Of a stretch of DNA of 64,000 nt, positions 17,067 through 25,259 are shown one piece after another (the stretch's first letter is position 1; each line of letters opens with the position of its first letter). A model generated the notes under the pieces. That model worked only from the letters and a program-made list of their open reading frames with translations, ran no database searches and was not told the origin of the DNA. The stretch comes from Streptomyces changanensis (GTDB taxonomy: Bacteria; Actinomycetota; Actinomycetes; Streptomycetales; Streptomycetaceae), in assembly GCF_024600715.1 (NCBI RefSeq), contig NZ_CP102332.1, positions 1,922,001 to 1,986,000 on the forward strand. Reading direction: 5' to 3'. A program made the position numbers and the translations under genes.

Positions 17067-18107
17067 GTGATCACACAGGTCGAGGAGTGGGGCCGGCTCT
17101 CCGACGGCGCGGCGGTGCACCGTTGGACGCTGGAGCGGGCCGGGACGCGCGCGCGGGTCCTGACGTACGGCGGGATCGTGCAGTCGGTGGAGCGGCCGGA
17201 CCGGGACGGGACCGTCGCGGACGTGGTGCTGGGCTTCGACGGCGTCGCCGGGTACGAGGAGCGGCCGGAGCCTTACTTCGGCGCTCTCGTGGGGCGGTAC
17301 GCCAACCGCATCCGGGACGGCGTCTTCCGTCTGGACGGGCGGACCCACCGGCTCGCGCGCAACGGCGGCCCGCACAGTCTGCACGGCGGCGAGCGGGGCT
17401 TCGACAAGCACGTGTGGGAGGCGGCGGAGGTCGACTGCGGGGTGCGGCTGTCCCGGGTGAGTCCGGACGGCGAGGAGGGCTTCCCCGGCCGGCTGGAGGT
17501 CTCGGCGACGTACACCCTGGACGGCGACGGCGCCCTGTGCGTCGCGTACCGGGCGGTGACCGACGCCCCGACGGTGGTCAACCTCACCAACCACACGTAC
17601 TGGAACCTCGGCGGGGCGCACGAGCTGTGGGTCGCCGCCGCGCACCACACGCCGTCGGACGCGACGGGCGTGCCGACCGGGGAGCTGGCCCCGGTGGCGG
17701 GGACCCGGCTGGACTTCCGCACGCCGCGGCCCGTGGGCACCGGTCTCGACGACAACTTCGCCTTGGACCGGGCCGTGGGCACGGCGGGGAGCGTGGCCGT
17801 GGGCGGAGTCCTGGGCGGAGCTGCGGGCGGACCTGCGGGCGGGGCCGTGGGCGGGGCCGTCGCCGCCGGCCCGGGCGAGCCGGACGGGCCGGTGGCCGAG
17901 CTGTACGCGCCCGCCACGGGGCGGGTGGTGACGGTGTGGACGACGGAGCCCGGGCTCCAGGTGTACGCCCCGGACCACCTGGACGGGGTCGCCCTGGAGA
18001 CGCAGGCCTTCCCGGACTCGCCGAACCGGCCGGAGTTCCCGAGCACGGTGCTGCGGCCGGGCGAGGTGTACGCGTCTCGGACGCGGTACGGCTTCGGGGT
18101 GCGCTGA
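17067..18107 (+). CDS. aldose 1-epimerase (GalM family) with Gly/Ala-rich insertion
   Basis: A 346-residue mutarotase-type enzyme interconverting alpha and beta aldoses. Family motifs: YGGIVQSVERPDRDG, RYANRIRDGVF, NGGPHSLHGG (catalytic His), LTNHTYWNL (His) and the C-terminal Glu region ALETQAFPDSPN. Start GTG 17067, 11 bases after the SGNH hydrolase stop. Oddity: near residues 242-275 (nt 17791-17890) there is a low-complexity run of Gly/Ala/Val/Pro between the LDDNFALDRAV and PVAELYAPATGR segments, where family members normally have a short loop. The frame is kept, so the enzyme is probably still active. Confidence 0.9.
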   Translation: MITQVEEWGRLSDGAAVHRWTLERAGTRARVLTYGGIVQSVERPDRDGTVADVVLGFDGVAGYEERPEPYFGALVGRYANRIRDGVFRLDGRTHRLARNGGPHSLHGGERGFDKHVWEAAEVDCGVRLSRVSPDGEEGFPGRLEVSATYTLDGDGALCVAYRAVTDAPTVVNLTNHTYWNLGGAHELWVAAAHHTPSDATGVPTGELAPVAGTRLDFRTPRPVGTGLDDNFALDRAVGTAGSVAVGGVLGGAAGGPAGGAVGGAVAAGPGEPDGPVAELYAPATGRVVTVWTTEPGLQVYAPDHLDGVALETQAFPDSPNRPEFPSTVLRPGEVYASRTRYGFGVR

Positions 18108-18127
18108 GCCCGGCGGCCGGGGCTCAG
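18104..18127. terminator. convergent hairpin spanning both stop codons
   Basis: CTGAGCCC (18104-18111) pairs with GGGCTCAG (18120-18127). The dyad includes the stop codons of the aldose epimerase (+) and the GH3 gene (-), so a single short element probably ends both transcripts. Confidence 0.55.
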
Positions 18128-20556
18128 TCGAGTTCCAGGCAGACGCTCAGGCGCACGTCGGTGAGGGAGCGGCCCGCGCGGATCTCGTACCGGCCCGGTA
18201 CGGCGGTCCACGCGCGCGTCTCCTCGTCCCACACGTCGAAGAGGCGGGGCGCCAGCCGGATCTCCGCCTCCGCGGCGGCGCCTGGAGCGGCCTCGACCGT
18301 CGCGAAGCCGATCAGCCAGCGCTCGGGGCGCTCGACGCGGTCGGCGCGGGGGGCGACGTACAGCTGGACGACCTCGCGGCCGGGGCGTGAGCCGGTGTTG
18401 CGGACGCGGACCCGGGCGGTGGTGGGGGTGACGTCCAGGGACTCGTACTCCCAGGTGGTGTAGCCGAGGCCGTGGCCGAAGGGGTAGGCGGGCGCGGGCC
18501 CGCCCGCCCGGTCCCAGGCCCGGTACCCGATGTACGGGCCCTCGGTGTAGCGCAGTTCGCCGTCGACGGGGGTGACGTCGGTGACGGGCGCGTCGGCGAG
18601 CGCGGCCGGCCACGTGGTCGGGAGGCGGCCGCCCGGCTCCTGCGCGCCGAGGAGGACGTCGGCGAGGGCGGCGCCGCCCTCCTGGCCGGGGAACCACGTG
18701 AGGAGCACGGCCGCCACCTCCTCCCGCCAGGGCGTTTCCACGGGCGCGCCGGCGTTGACCACGACGACGGTGCGGGGGTTGGCGGCGGCGACGGCCCGGA
18801 CCAGGTCGTCTTGCCGGCCCGGCAGCCGCAGGTCGGCGCGGTCGAACCCCTCGGACTCGACGCGTTCGGTGGTGGCGACGACCACGACGGCGGTGTCGGC
18901 GGCGCGGGCGGCCTCGACGGCCTCGGCGATCAGCGCGTCGGGGTCGCGCCGCGGCGGGCGGTGCAGCAGCGCGAAGACGACGGCGGGCAGCGGCGACCCG
19001 GGGCCGCCGCCCGTGGTGTGGCGCAGGGACACCTCGACGGGGACGCCCTCGGTGAGGGTGACCGTGCCGCGTTCGGCGGGCGTGCCGGCGAACGCCTCGA
19101 ACGGGTCGCTCTCGTCGCCCGCCGCCTGCACCCCGTCGTAGAGGGTCCGTCCGGCCACGGTCAGCGCGAGGCCGCCGAGGCCGCGGGTGCCGAAGCCGTG
19201 GGCGCCGCTCTCGCGGGGGGTGAACGTGCCGGTGATCTCGACGCTGTGGAGCGTCTCGTGGGTGACCCCGGCGGGCAGGTCGGTGGCGATCCACTGGATC
19301 TGGCCGGAGGGCAGCGGCGTCTCGGCGAGCACCGCCCCGGAGGCGTCGCGGCAGACGGCGCGCAGGGTGAAGCCGGTCCCGGCGGGGGCGGGTTCGTCGG
19401 CGGGGTCGGCGCCGACGGCGTACGTGAGCCCGACGCCCTCGGGCAGGGCCGCCGCGAGGCCGTCGAGCGGCGAGACGGTCCGGGCGGGGAAGACGTGCGC
19501 GGAGCCGCCGCCGAGGACGCGGGCGTCGCGGGCGGCGGCCCCGACGAGCGCGATCCGGCGGGTGCGCGCCGGGTCGAGGGGCAGGGCGCCGCCGGCGTTG
19601 CGCAGCAGGACGAACGAGCGGTGGGCGATCTCGCGGGCGAGCGCCTCGCCGTCGACGTGCCGCGGGGGTGCGGCGACGGCCGGTGGGGCGCCCTCCAGCG
19701 CGCCGACGCGGGCGGCGAGGCGGAGCACGCGGCGCACCGCCCGGTCCACCAGCTCCTCGTCGACCTCCCCGGACCGGACGGCGGCGGCGAGGGCCTCGCC
19801 GTAGACGGTGTGGGGGCCGGGCATGGCGACGTCGAGGCCGCCGCGCAGGGCGCCGGTCGTGGAGCGGGCGGCCAGCCAGTCGGAGACGGTGACGCCGTCG
19901 AAGCCCCACTCGTCGCGCAGCACGTCGATCTGGAGGTGCCGGTGCTCGGTCATGGTGACGCCGTTGACGGCGTTGTACGCGGCCATCACCGCCCAGGGGC
20001 GGGGGCCGCGGACGATCGCCTCGAAGGGAGCGAGGTACAGCTCGCGCAGCGCCCGGGGCGGGACGGTGTTGTCGACGGTGAAGCGGTCGGTCTCGGCGTC
20101 GTTGGCGACGAAGTGCTTGACGGTGGCGGCGACCCCGCCGTCCTGGACGCCGCGCACGTAGGCCGTGCCGATCTCGCCGGTGAGGTACGGGTCCTCGCTG
20201 TACGCCTCGAAGTGGCGGCCGCCGAGCGGGGAGCGGTGGAGGTTCACCGTCGGGGCGAGCAGGACGTGGACGCCCTTGCGGCGGGCCTCCTGGGCGAGCA
20301 GACGCCCGGCGCGGCGGGCGAGCCGGGGGTCCCACGTGGCGGCGAGCGCGGTGGGGGACGGCAGGGTGACGGACGGGTCGTCGGCGGTCCACCGCACGCC
20401 GCGGACGCCGACGGGGCCGTCGGACATGACCAACGACGCCAGGCCGACGGACGGGACGGCCGGGAGGCTCCACATGTCCCGGCCCGCCAGGAGGCGCGCC
20501 TTCATGTCCAGGTCGAGCGCCCCGAGCGCCGCCTCCACCGCTTCGTCCGCCGTCAT
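18124..20556 (-). CDS. glycoside hydrolase family 3 beta-glucosidase-type enzyme with PA14 domain
   Basis: An 810-residue exo-glycosidase. The N-terminal TIM barrel has VMSDGPVGVRG, VKHFVANDAETDR and the nucleophile Asp226 in DEWGFDGVTVSDW. The alpha/beta C-domain follows (SFVLLRNAGGALPLDP, VVVVNAGAPVETPW), interrupted by a PA14-like module (about 390-500, HSVEITGTFTPRESGAHGF), and ends in a fibronectin-III-like domain (YTTWEYESLDVTPTTARVRV). There is no signal peptide, so it probably acts on imported oligosaccharides inside the cell, with the mutarotase next door. It is divergent from a TetR gene that may regulate it. Confidence 0.93.
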   Translation of the reverse strand: MTADEAVEAALGALDLDMKARLLAGRDMWSLPAVPSVGLASLVMSDGPVGVRGVRWTADDPSVTLPSPTALAATWDPRLARRAGRLLAQEARRKGVHVLLAPTVNLHRSPLGGRHFEAYSEDPYLTGEIGTAYVRGVQDGGVAATVKHFVANDAETDRFTVDNTVPPRALRELYLAPFEAIVRGPRPWAVMAAYNAVNGVTMTEHRHLQIDVLRDEWGFDGVTVSDWLAARSTTGALRGGLDVAMPGPHTVYGEALAAAVRSGEVDEELVDRAVRRVLRLAARVGALEGAPPAVAAPPRHVDGEALAREIAHRSFVLLRNAGGALPLDPARTRRIALVGAAARDARVLGGGSAHVFPARTVSPLDGLAAALPEGVGLTYAVGADPADEPAPAGTGFTLRAVCRDASGAVLAETPLPSGQIQWIATDLPAGVTHETLHSVEITGTFTPRESGAHGFGTRGLGGLALTVAGRTLYDGVQAAGDESDPFEAFAGTPAERGTVTLTEGVPVEVSLRHTTGGGPGSPLPAVVFALLHRPPRRDPDALIAEAVEAARAADTAVVVVATTERVESEGFDRADLRLPGRQDDLVRAVAAANPRTVVVVNAGAPVETPWREEVAAVLLTWFPGQEGGAALADVLLGAQEPGGRLPTTWPAALADAPVTDVTPVDGELRYTEGPYIGYRAWDRAGGPAPAYPFGHGLGYTTWEYESLDVTPTTARVRVRNTGSRPGREVVQLYVAPRADRVERPERWLIGFATVEAAPGAAAEAEIRLAPRLFDVWDEETRAWTAVPGRYEIRAGRSLTDVRLSVCLELD

Positions 20557-20707
20557 GGTGGCCCCTTCCGGTCCGTCCGTCCCGCGTCGCCGGCACCCAT
20601 GGTGACCCGGCCACCTGACGGGCAGTAGGTGTCGTTACCCCTTCGTGATACCAGCGTGGCCGGTTACCGTACCGTCCTGCTGCGGGACCGACGGGAGGAG
20701 CGCGGAC
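20557..20707. promoter_or_regulatory. divergent control region, GH3 / TetR
   Basis: This 151-base region includes GGTGTC-N13-GATACC (20627-20651), an interrupted inverted repeat with one mismatch, and another GGT...ACC element at 20662-20673. These are candidate binding sites for the TetR protein between the divergent genes. Boundaries are approximate. Confidence 0.35.
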
Positions 20708-21292
20708 ATGACGGCTGCCAGGCCCAGGAGCGAGGAGCGTCGCGAGGCCATCCTGCGCGCGGCCTTCGAGGTCATCGCCGAACGCGGCTACCGGGGGGCG
20801 TCGCTGGCCGCCGTCGCGGAACGGGCGGGGCTCACGCAGCAGGGGCTGCTCCACCACTTCCCCGGCAAGGAGGCGCTGCTGGTCGCGGTGTTGGAGGAGC
20901 GCGACCGTTGGGACACCGGCGGCGGCGGCGCGAGCGGCCGGTCCGGGTGGCGGCTGGACCTGCTGGCGACCCTCGTCGAGTACAACGCGATGCGGCCGGG
21001 CATGGTGCAGACCTTCTCCGCGCTGCTCGGGGAGAGCGTGACGGACAGTCATCCGGCGCGAGCCTTCTTCGTCCGGCGGTACACCGCGGTGCGGGCGGAC
21101 ATGGCGGAGTTGCTGCGGACCGAGTTCGGTGAGCGGCTGCCCTGCGGTCTCACCCCGGAGCGGGCCGCGCCCCTGCTCACGGCGGTACTGGACGGACTGC
21201 AGTACCAGTGGCTGCTCGACCCGGAGTCGGTGGACATGGCGGCGGCGTTCCGGGACTTCATGGTGCTGGTGGGGTGGGAGGAGGTGAAGTAG
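20708..21292 (+). CDS. TetR-family transcriptional regulator
   Basis: A 194-residue repressor with the N-terminal TetR helix-turn-helix (about 8-58: REAILRAAFEVIAERGYRGA, then SLAAVAERAGLTQQGLLHHF) and a variable ligand-binding helical domain. ATG 20708 follows GGGAGGAG and is preferred over the in-frame ATG 20645, whose extra residues lack family features. It is divergent from the GH3 glycosidase, so it probably represses that gene in response to a sugar or derivative; this is inferred from position. The C15-like peptidase homologue follows 62 bases downstream. Confidence 0.93.
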   Translation: MTAARPRSEERREAILRAAFEVIAERGYRGASLAAVAERAGLTQQGLLHHFPGKEALLVAVLEERDRWDTGGGGASGRSGWRLDLLATLVEYNAMRPGMVQTFSALLGESVTDSHPARAFFVRRYTAVRADMAELLRTEFGERLPCGLTPERAAPLLTAVLDGLQYQWLLDPESVDMAAAFRDFMVLVGWEEVK

Positions 21293-21354
21293 ACGCGTGG
21301 TGGCGCCCGGTGCGGGCGGCGGCGATACTGCGGCCACCCGACGGAAGGACTCCC

Positions 21355-22752
21355 GTGTCACGGATACGCACCACCGCCCTCGGTCTCGCCCTCACGGCCG
21401 CCGCCTCCGCCCTCACCCTCGGCGCCGCGCCCGCCTCCGCCTCCCCCTTCGTCTCATCCTCCGCCTCGGTCCCCGTACCCGCCTCCGGGGGCGGGGGCGC
21501 GGGCGGGATCGCGGGCGGCGACGTCGAGGGGCGTGCGGACGGGGCCCCGGCCGGGCCCACCGTCGAGGAGGCACGACTGGACCGGCCCGTGCCGCGGGAG
21601 ATCCTGCGGCGCTCCGGGTTCGACACCGCGGCGCCCCGGTTCGCCGACGCGCTGCGCGGCGCGCGGACGTACGCGCAGGCCGAGCGGATCGCCGTACGGC
21701 ACGGGACGGAGCTGTGGCGGCGGGCCGTCGACCGGGCGCAGGGGCGCGGACCGGTGGGCGGCGACCTCGCCCGGGACGACGACCGGCCGCTGTACTGGGC
21801 ACGGTTGGGCATGACCCGCGCCCTGCGCGCCTGGGAGCCCGCCACGGCCCTGCCGGCCGGGGCGCGCGAACGGCTCGTCGACCGGCTGGAGTCGGCCTCA
21901 CGGGGCCAGGACGCCGTCCGCTTCCCGGCCGGCCGGGGCGTCAAGCGGGTGCTGATGACCGGTTTCGACCCGTTCACGCTCGACCGGGACATCCGGATCG
22001 GCAACCCGTCGGGCGCCGCCGCCCTCTCCCTCGACGGGACGCTGGTGCGCACGGCGGACGGCGGGTGGGCACGCGTCGAGACGATGGTCTTCCCGGTGCG
22101 CTGGCGGGACTTCGCGGACGGCACCGTGGAACGGGCGCTGCGCCCGCACCTGCCGCGCGTGGACCTGTTCACCACCGTCAGCCAGGGCCGCGTGGGCCGC
22201 TTCGACGTCGAGCGGTACAACGGGGCGTGGCGCGGCGGCTTCGCGGACAACGAGAACGCCTCGCAGACCGGCCCGGTCCCGGTCGACGACCCGGCCACGC
22301 GGCCCCAGTGGACGGTGACCAGCCTGCCGTACGCCGCGATCACGGCCGCCGCCGCGGGCCCGTTCCCGATGTACGACAACACGGCGGTGACGGAGGTGCC
22401 CGCCGGAGCGGCCCAGCCGGTGGTCCGCCCCGACGGGCCCACGCCCGGCTCGGCGGCCCGCGCGGGCGGCGGGGGCGACTACCTCTCCAACGAGATCGCC
22501 TACCGCGCCACGCTGCTGCGCGACCGGCTGGGGCTGCCCGGCCTGCCGGGCGGGCACCTGCACACGCCGGTGCTGCAGTTCGGCGCGGACAACGCGGACG
22601 CGGTGGAGGACCCCACGTACCTGCGGAACCGGGCGGCCATCACGGCGCAGGTCCGCTCGGTCATCGCCGTGGCGGCGGGCACGGGCGGCGGCTCGGAGGG
22701 CGCGGGCGGCGGCTCGGAGGGCGCGGGCGGTCCGGGCGGCGTGCGGCGGTGA
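21355..22752 (+). CDS. secreted pyroglutamyl peptidase I (C15) homologue with Cys-to-Ser active site
   Basis: A 465-residue protein with a signal peptide (ending near APASAS, residue 30), a helical N-terminal extension (about 70-190) and a C-terminal C15-type fold: TGFDPF (203-208), the Glu block FDVERYNGAW (Glu286, equivalent to the catalytic Glu of PCP-I), DNENASQTGPVPVDDP, DYLSNEIAYR and LPGGHLHTPVLQ (His403). In true PCP-I the serine in DYLSN is the catalytic cysteine of a YVCN-like motif; here it is Ser378. It is also about twice the usual 215 residues and is exported. It may be a serine variant, an inactive binder or a new hydrolase type. Confidence 0.82.
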   Translation: MSRIRTTALGLALTAAASALTLGAAPASASPFVSSSASVPVPASGGGGAGGIAGGDVEGRADGAPAGPTVEEARLDRPVPREILRRSGFDTAAPRFADALRGARTYAQAERIAVRHGTELWRRAVDRAQGRGPVGGDLARDDDRPLYWARLGMTRALRAWEPATALPAGARERLVDRLESASRGQDAVRFPAGRGVKRVLMTGFDPFTLDRDIRIGNPSGAAALSLDGTLVRTADGGWARVETMVFPVRWRDFADGTVERALRPHLPRVDLFTTVSQGRVGRFDVERYNGAWRGGFADNENASQTGPVPVDDPATRPQWTVTSLPYAAITAAAAGPFPMYDNTAVTEVPAGAAQPVVRPDGPTPGSAARAGGGGDYLSNEIAYRATLLRDRLGLPGLPGGHLHTPVLQFGADNADAVEDPTYLRNRAAITAQVRSVIAVAAGTGGGSEGAGGGSEGAGGPGGVRR

Positions 22753-22803
22753 CGGTCCGTCGGCCCCCCGGGCCGCGCGGACGGGGACGGCATACTGTCG
22801 GAC

Positions 22804-23619
22804 ATGATCGTCGCAGCGGCCCAGTTCAGCGCGGTACCCGGGGACGTCGGGGCCAACGTCCGCACCATGGCGGGGATGCTCCGCGGGGCGGCCGGGGCGC
22901 GGGTGGTGGTCTTCCCCGAGCTCGCCCTCACCGGCTACGAGCCGGAGCTCGTCGACCGGGACCGCCGGCTGTGGACGGACGCCGACGATCCGCGGCTCGA
23001 CCCGCTGCGGGACGCGTGCCGCGCGGTGGGCGCCGCCGCCGTCGTCAACGGCGCGGCACCGGGTGAGGCACCGGGCGAGCGGCGGCCGTACCTGACGTCG
23101 TTCGTGTTCGGGCCGGACGGGTCGCTGCTCACCCGCTACGACAAGCGGCACCTGTACGAGGCGGAGGGCGAGGTCTTCGCGGCGGGCACCCGCGACGGCC
23201 GCTTCACGCTGGACGGACAGCGGTTCGCGCTGGCCACCTGCTTCGACAACCACTTCCCGGAGGTCGGCGAGCGGGCGGCGGCGGACGGCTGCCGGGTGTA
23301 CCTGGCCAGTTCCCTGTACGGGACGGGGGACGGCGTGCGGCAGCGGGCGACGGTCTATCCGGCCGTCGCCCGCGACCACGGCATGTACGTGGTCCTCGCC
23401 AACCACGTCGGCCCCGCCGGCCCGTGGACCGGCTGCGGGCGCAGCGCGGTGTGGGGTCCGGACGGCGGTCTGCTGGCCGAGGCGGACGCGACCGCGCCGG
23501 GGCTGGTCCGGGCGGAGGTCCGTACCGGGGCCGGCGGGGTGGTCGGCGCGCAGGCCGGTCACGTGGGGGCAGAGGCGCCCGGTGCGGCCGGTGTGCCCGG
23601 TGGGCCGGCCCCCCGGTAG
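22804..23619 (+). CDS. carbon-nitrogen hydrolase (nitrilase superfamily)
   Basis: A 271-residue amidase-type enzyme with the full Glu-Lys-Cys triad of the superfamily: Glu39 in VVVFPELALTGYEPE, Lys114 in RYDKRHLYEAEGE and Cys146 in LATCFDNHFPEV. These enzymes hydrolyse or condense amides and nitriles; the physiological substrate cannot be read from the sequence. TACTGT at 22793-22798 is a good -10 element ending 5 bases before ATG 22804, so the mRNA is probably leaderless. The C-terminus is Gly/Ala-rich. It converges on the EI24 gene. Confidence 0.9.
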   Translation: MIVAAAQFSAVPGDVGANVRTMAGMLRGAAGARVVVFPELALTGYEPELVDRDRRLWTDADDPRLDPLRDACRAVGAAAVVNGAAPGEAPGERRPYLTSFVFGPDGSLLTRYDKRHLYEAEGEVFAAGTRDGRFTLDGQRFALATCFDNHFPEVGERAAADGCRVYLASSLYGTGDGVRQRATVYPAVARDHGMYVVLANHVGPAGPWTGCGRSAVWGPDGGLLAEADATAPGLVRAEVRTGAGGVVGAQAGHVGAEAPGAAGVPGGPAPR

Positions 23620-23693
23620 GCGGGGACCGGCGGGCGAAGGGCCGGCGGGCGAAGGGCCGGCGGCCGCGGGTGGCCGCGGCGGGCGGACGCGGG

Positions 23694-24497
23694 TCAGTCC
23701 TTGTGGAGGCCGTACGCCCCGGGCTGCGCGGAGGGGGCGGGCTCCTGGTCCGGCCGGTGGGTGTCCGGCGCCAGCTCGCGCGCCATCAGCGTGGCCCCGG
23801 CGACGGCGCCGGGCATCAGGAAGACCGCGACGAACGGGACCAGGTACGCGAGGGTCAGCGGCACCCCGAAGCCGATGACCATCATGCGGCGGCCGCGCAG
23901 CAGCGCCAGGCGCTCCTTCAGCTCGATGCGGCGGCGCTGGAAGGCGACCGCCGTGAGCTCCTCGGTGAGGAAGTAGCCGGAGACGCAGAAGCCGAGCACG
24001 GGGACGACGGTCTGGCCGATGACCGGGACGAAGCCGAGGGCGAAGAGCAGCACGCCGTAGCAGGCCACACGCGCCACGATGCGGAGGCTGTCGCGGGCGG
24101 AGATCCACAGCTCGCGGCCGAGGGACAGCCCGGACTCGGCGACGTGCCCGCCCTCCGAGCGGTCGACCTCCTCGGAGAGCGACTCGTAGAAGGGCTGGCC
24201 CACCAGGAGGGTCACCGCGGTGAAGGTGATCACGGCGAGGAAGAGCCCGAGCGCGAAGACCAGGGCGGTGAGGAACCCGCGGAACAGCCCCTGCCAGGGC
24301 GAGGACCAGTCGTCGGCGAAGGGGGTGGCCCACGCCGTCAGGTCGTCGGCGCCGAAGGCCAGACCGACCAACGCGCCGGCGTAGAGGACGAGGGTGACGA
24401 GGCCGGGGAGCAGCCCGAAGCCCAACCAGCGGCCGTGCCGGCCGACCCACCGCTGTCCCTGCAGGAGAAAGCCGAAACCCTTGGCAAGATCACGCAT
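23694..24497 (-). CDS. EI24/CysZ-like membrane protein
   Basis: A 267-residue integral membrane protein with about four to six hydrophobic segments (near 25-50, 70-95, 135-165, 205-235), matching the EI24 domain shared by CysZ sulfate permeases and related proteins. Typical features are the start MRDLAKGFGFLLQGQRWV, the GQPFYESLSEEVDR segment between membrane spans and the FVPVIGQTVVPVLGF membrane hairpin. ATG 24497 begins the family N-terminus; the frame upstream continues antisense through unrelated sequence. Transport of sulfate or another anion is possible but not established for the actinobacterial branch. Confidence 0.85.
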   Translation of the reverse strand: MRDLAKGFGFLLQGQRWVGRHGRWLGFGLLPGLVTLVLYAGALVGLAFGADDLTAWATPFADDWSSPWQGLFRGFLTALVFALGLFLAVITFTAVTLLVGQPFYESLSEEVDRSEGGHVAESGLSLGRELWISARDSLRIVARVACYGVLLFALGFVPVIGQTVVPVLGFCVSGYFLTEELTAVAFQRRRIELKERLALLRGRRMMVIGFGVPLTLAYLVPFVAVFLMPGAVAGATLMARELAPDTHRPDQEPAPSAQPGAYGLHKD

Positions 24498-24625
24498 GGG
24501 GGTCACCCTATCGGGGCCACGCCGCCGGTTTCCGGTCACGGTCGCCACGGGGGCGGACGGCATGCGCCGGACGCCGGGCCGATGACGGCGGAGAGCGGCT
24601 GACGGACCGGGGGCACGGGGCGGAA

Positions 24626-24703
24626 GGCGGACGGGGGCGGGAGACGGGGGCGGGGAGGACGGACGGCGGACGGGGGCGGGAGACGGGGGCGGGGAGGACG
24701 GAC
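24626..24703. repeat. 39-base perfect tandem duplication
   Basis: Two head-to-tail copies (24626-24664 and 24665-24703) of a purine-rich unit beginning GGCGGACGGGGGCGGGAGAC, in the gap between the EI24 and Ohr genes. No gene is evident in this 275-base gap. Confidence 0.85.
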
Positions 24704-24772
24704 GGCGGAGGGCCGCGCCCCCGGTGGTCCCGGGGACGCGGCCCTCGCCCGTGCGCGGCGTACGCCCGTCCG

Positions 24773-25195
24773 TCAGACGGCGAGCTCGACCGTGATGTTC
24801 CCGCGGGTCGCCTTGGAGTACGGGCAGACCTGGTGGGCCTTCTCGAGCAGCTCCTTGGCGGTGGCGGGGTCGACGTTCGGGATGGTCGCGGAGATCTTGA
24901 CGATGATCCCGAAACCGTCGTCGTTCTTGCCTATGCCCACCTCGGCGGTGACCTCGGAGCCGGACACGTCGGCCTTCTCCTGGCGGGCGACGACGGCCAG
25001 CGCGCCCTGGAAGCACGCGCTGTAGCCGGCGGCGAACAGCTGCTCCGGGTTGGTGCCCGCGCCGGAGCCGCCCATCGCCTTGGGCGGGTTGACGACCACG
25101 TCGAGCACGCCGTCGTCCGTGGCCACACGGCCGTCCCGGCCGTTCTCGGCGGTGGCTACGGCGGTGTAGAGGACGTCGGACTGCTGGATGGACAT
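24773..25195 (-). CDS. ohr: organic hydroperoxide resistance protein (Ohr)
   Basis: A 140-residue Ohr/OsmC thiol peroxidase that reduces organic hydroperoxides with lipoyl-type reductants. The two redox cysteines are in place: Cys61 in GYSACFQGAL (peroxidatic) and Cys124 in HQVCPYSKATRGN (resolving). It also has the family block GTNPEQLFAAG. It lies 64 bases downstream of the quinone-oxidoreductase-like gene, probably in the same transcript and so perhaps under the nearby MarR protein. It is one of two Ohr paralogues in the window (see 33686-34099); the pair differs in length and N-terminus. Confidence 0.95.
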   Translation of the reverse strand: MSIQQSDVLYTAVATAENGRDGRVATDDGVLDVVVNPPKAMGGSGAGTNPEQLFAAGYSACFQGALAVVARQEKADVSGSEVTAEVGIGKNDDGFGIIVKISATIPNVDPATAKELLEKAHQVCPYSKATRGNITVELAV

Positions 25196-25259
25196 ATAGG
25201 GGTTCCTCCCTGTGTCGCGCCGCGACTCGCGCCCACGATCGCGACGGCCTGGGGGGAGC

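Noticed and set aside
17273..21361. A 1362-codon open frame on the minus strand across the aldose epimerase and GH3 genes
   Set aside because: It is an Arg/Pro-rich shadow of the GH3 gene in another frame, caused by high GC at third positions; it has no domain or ribosome site.
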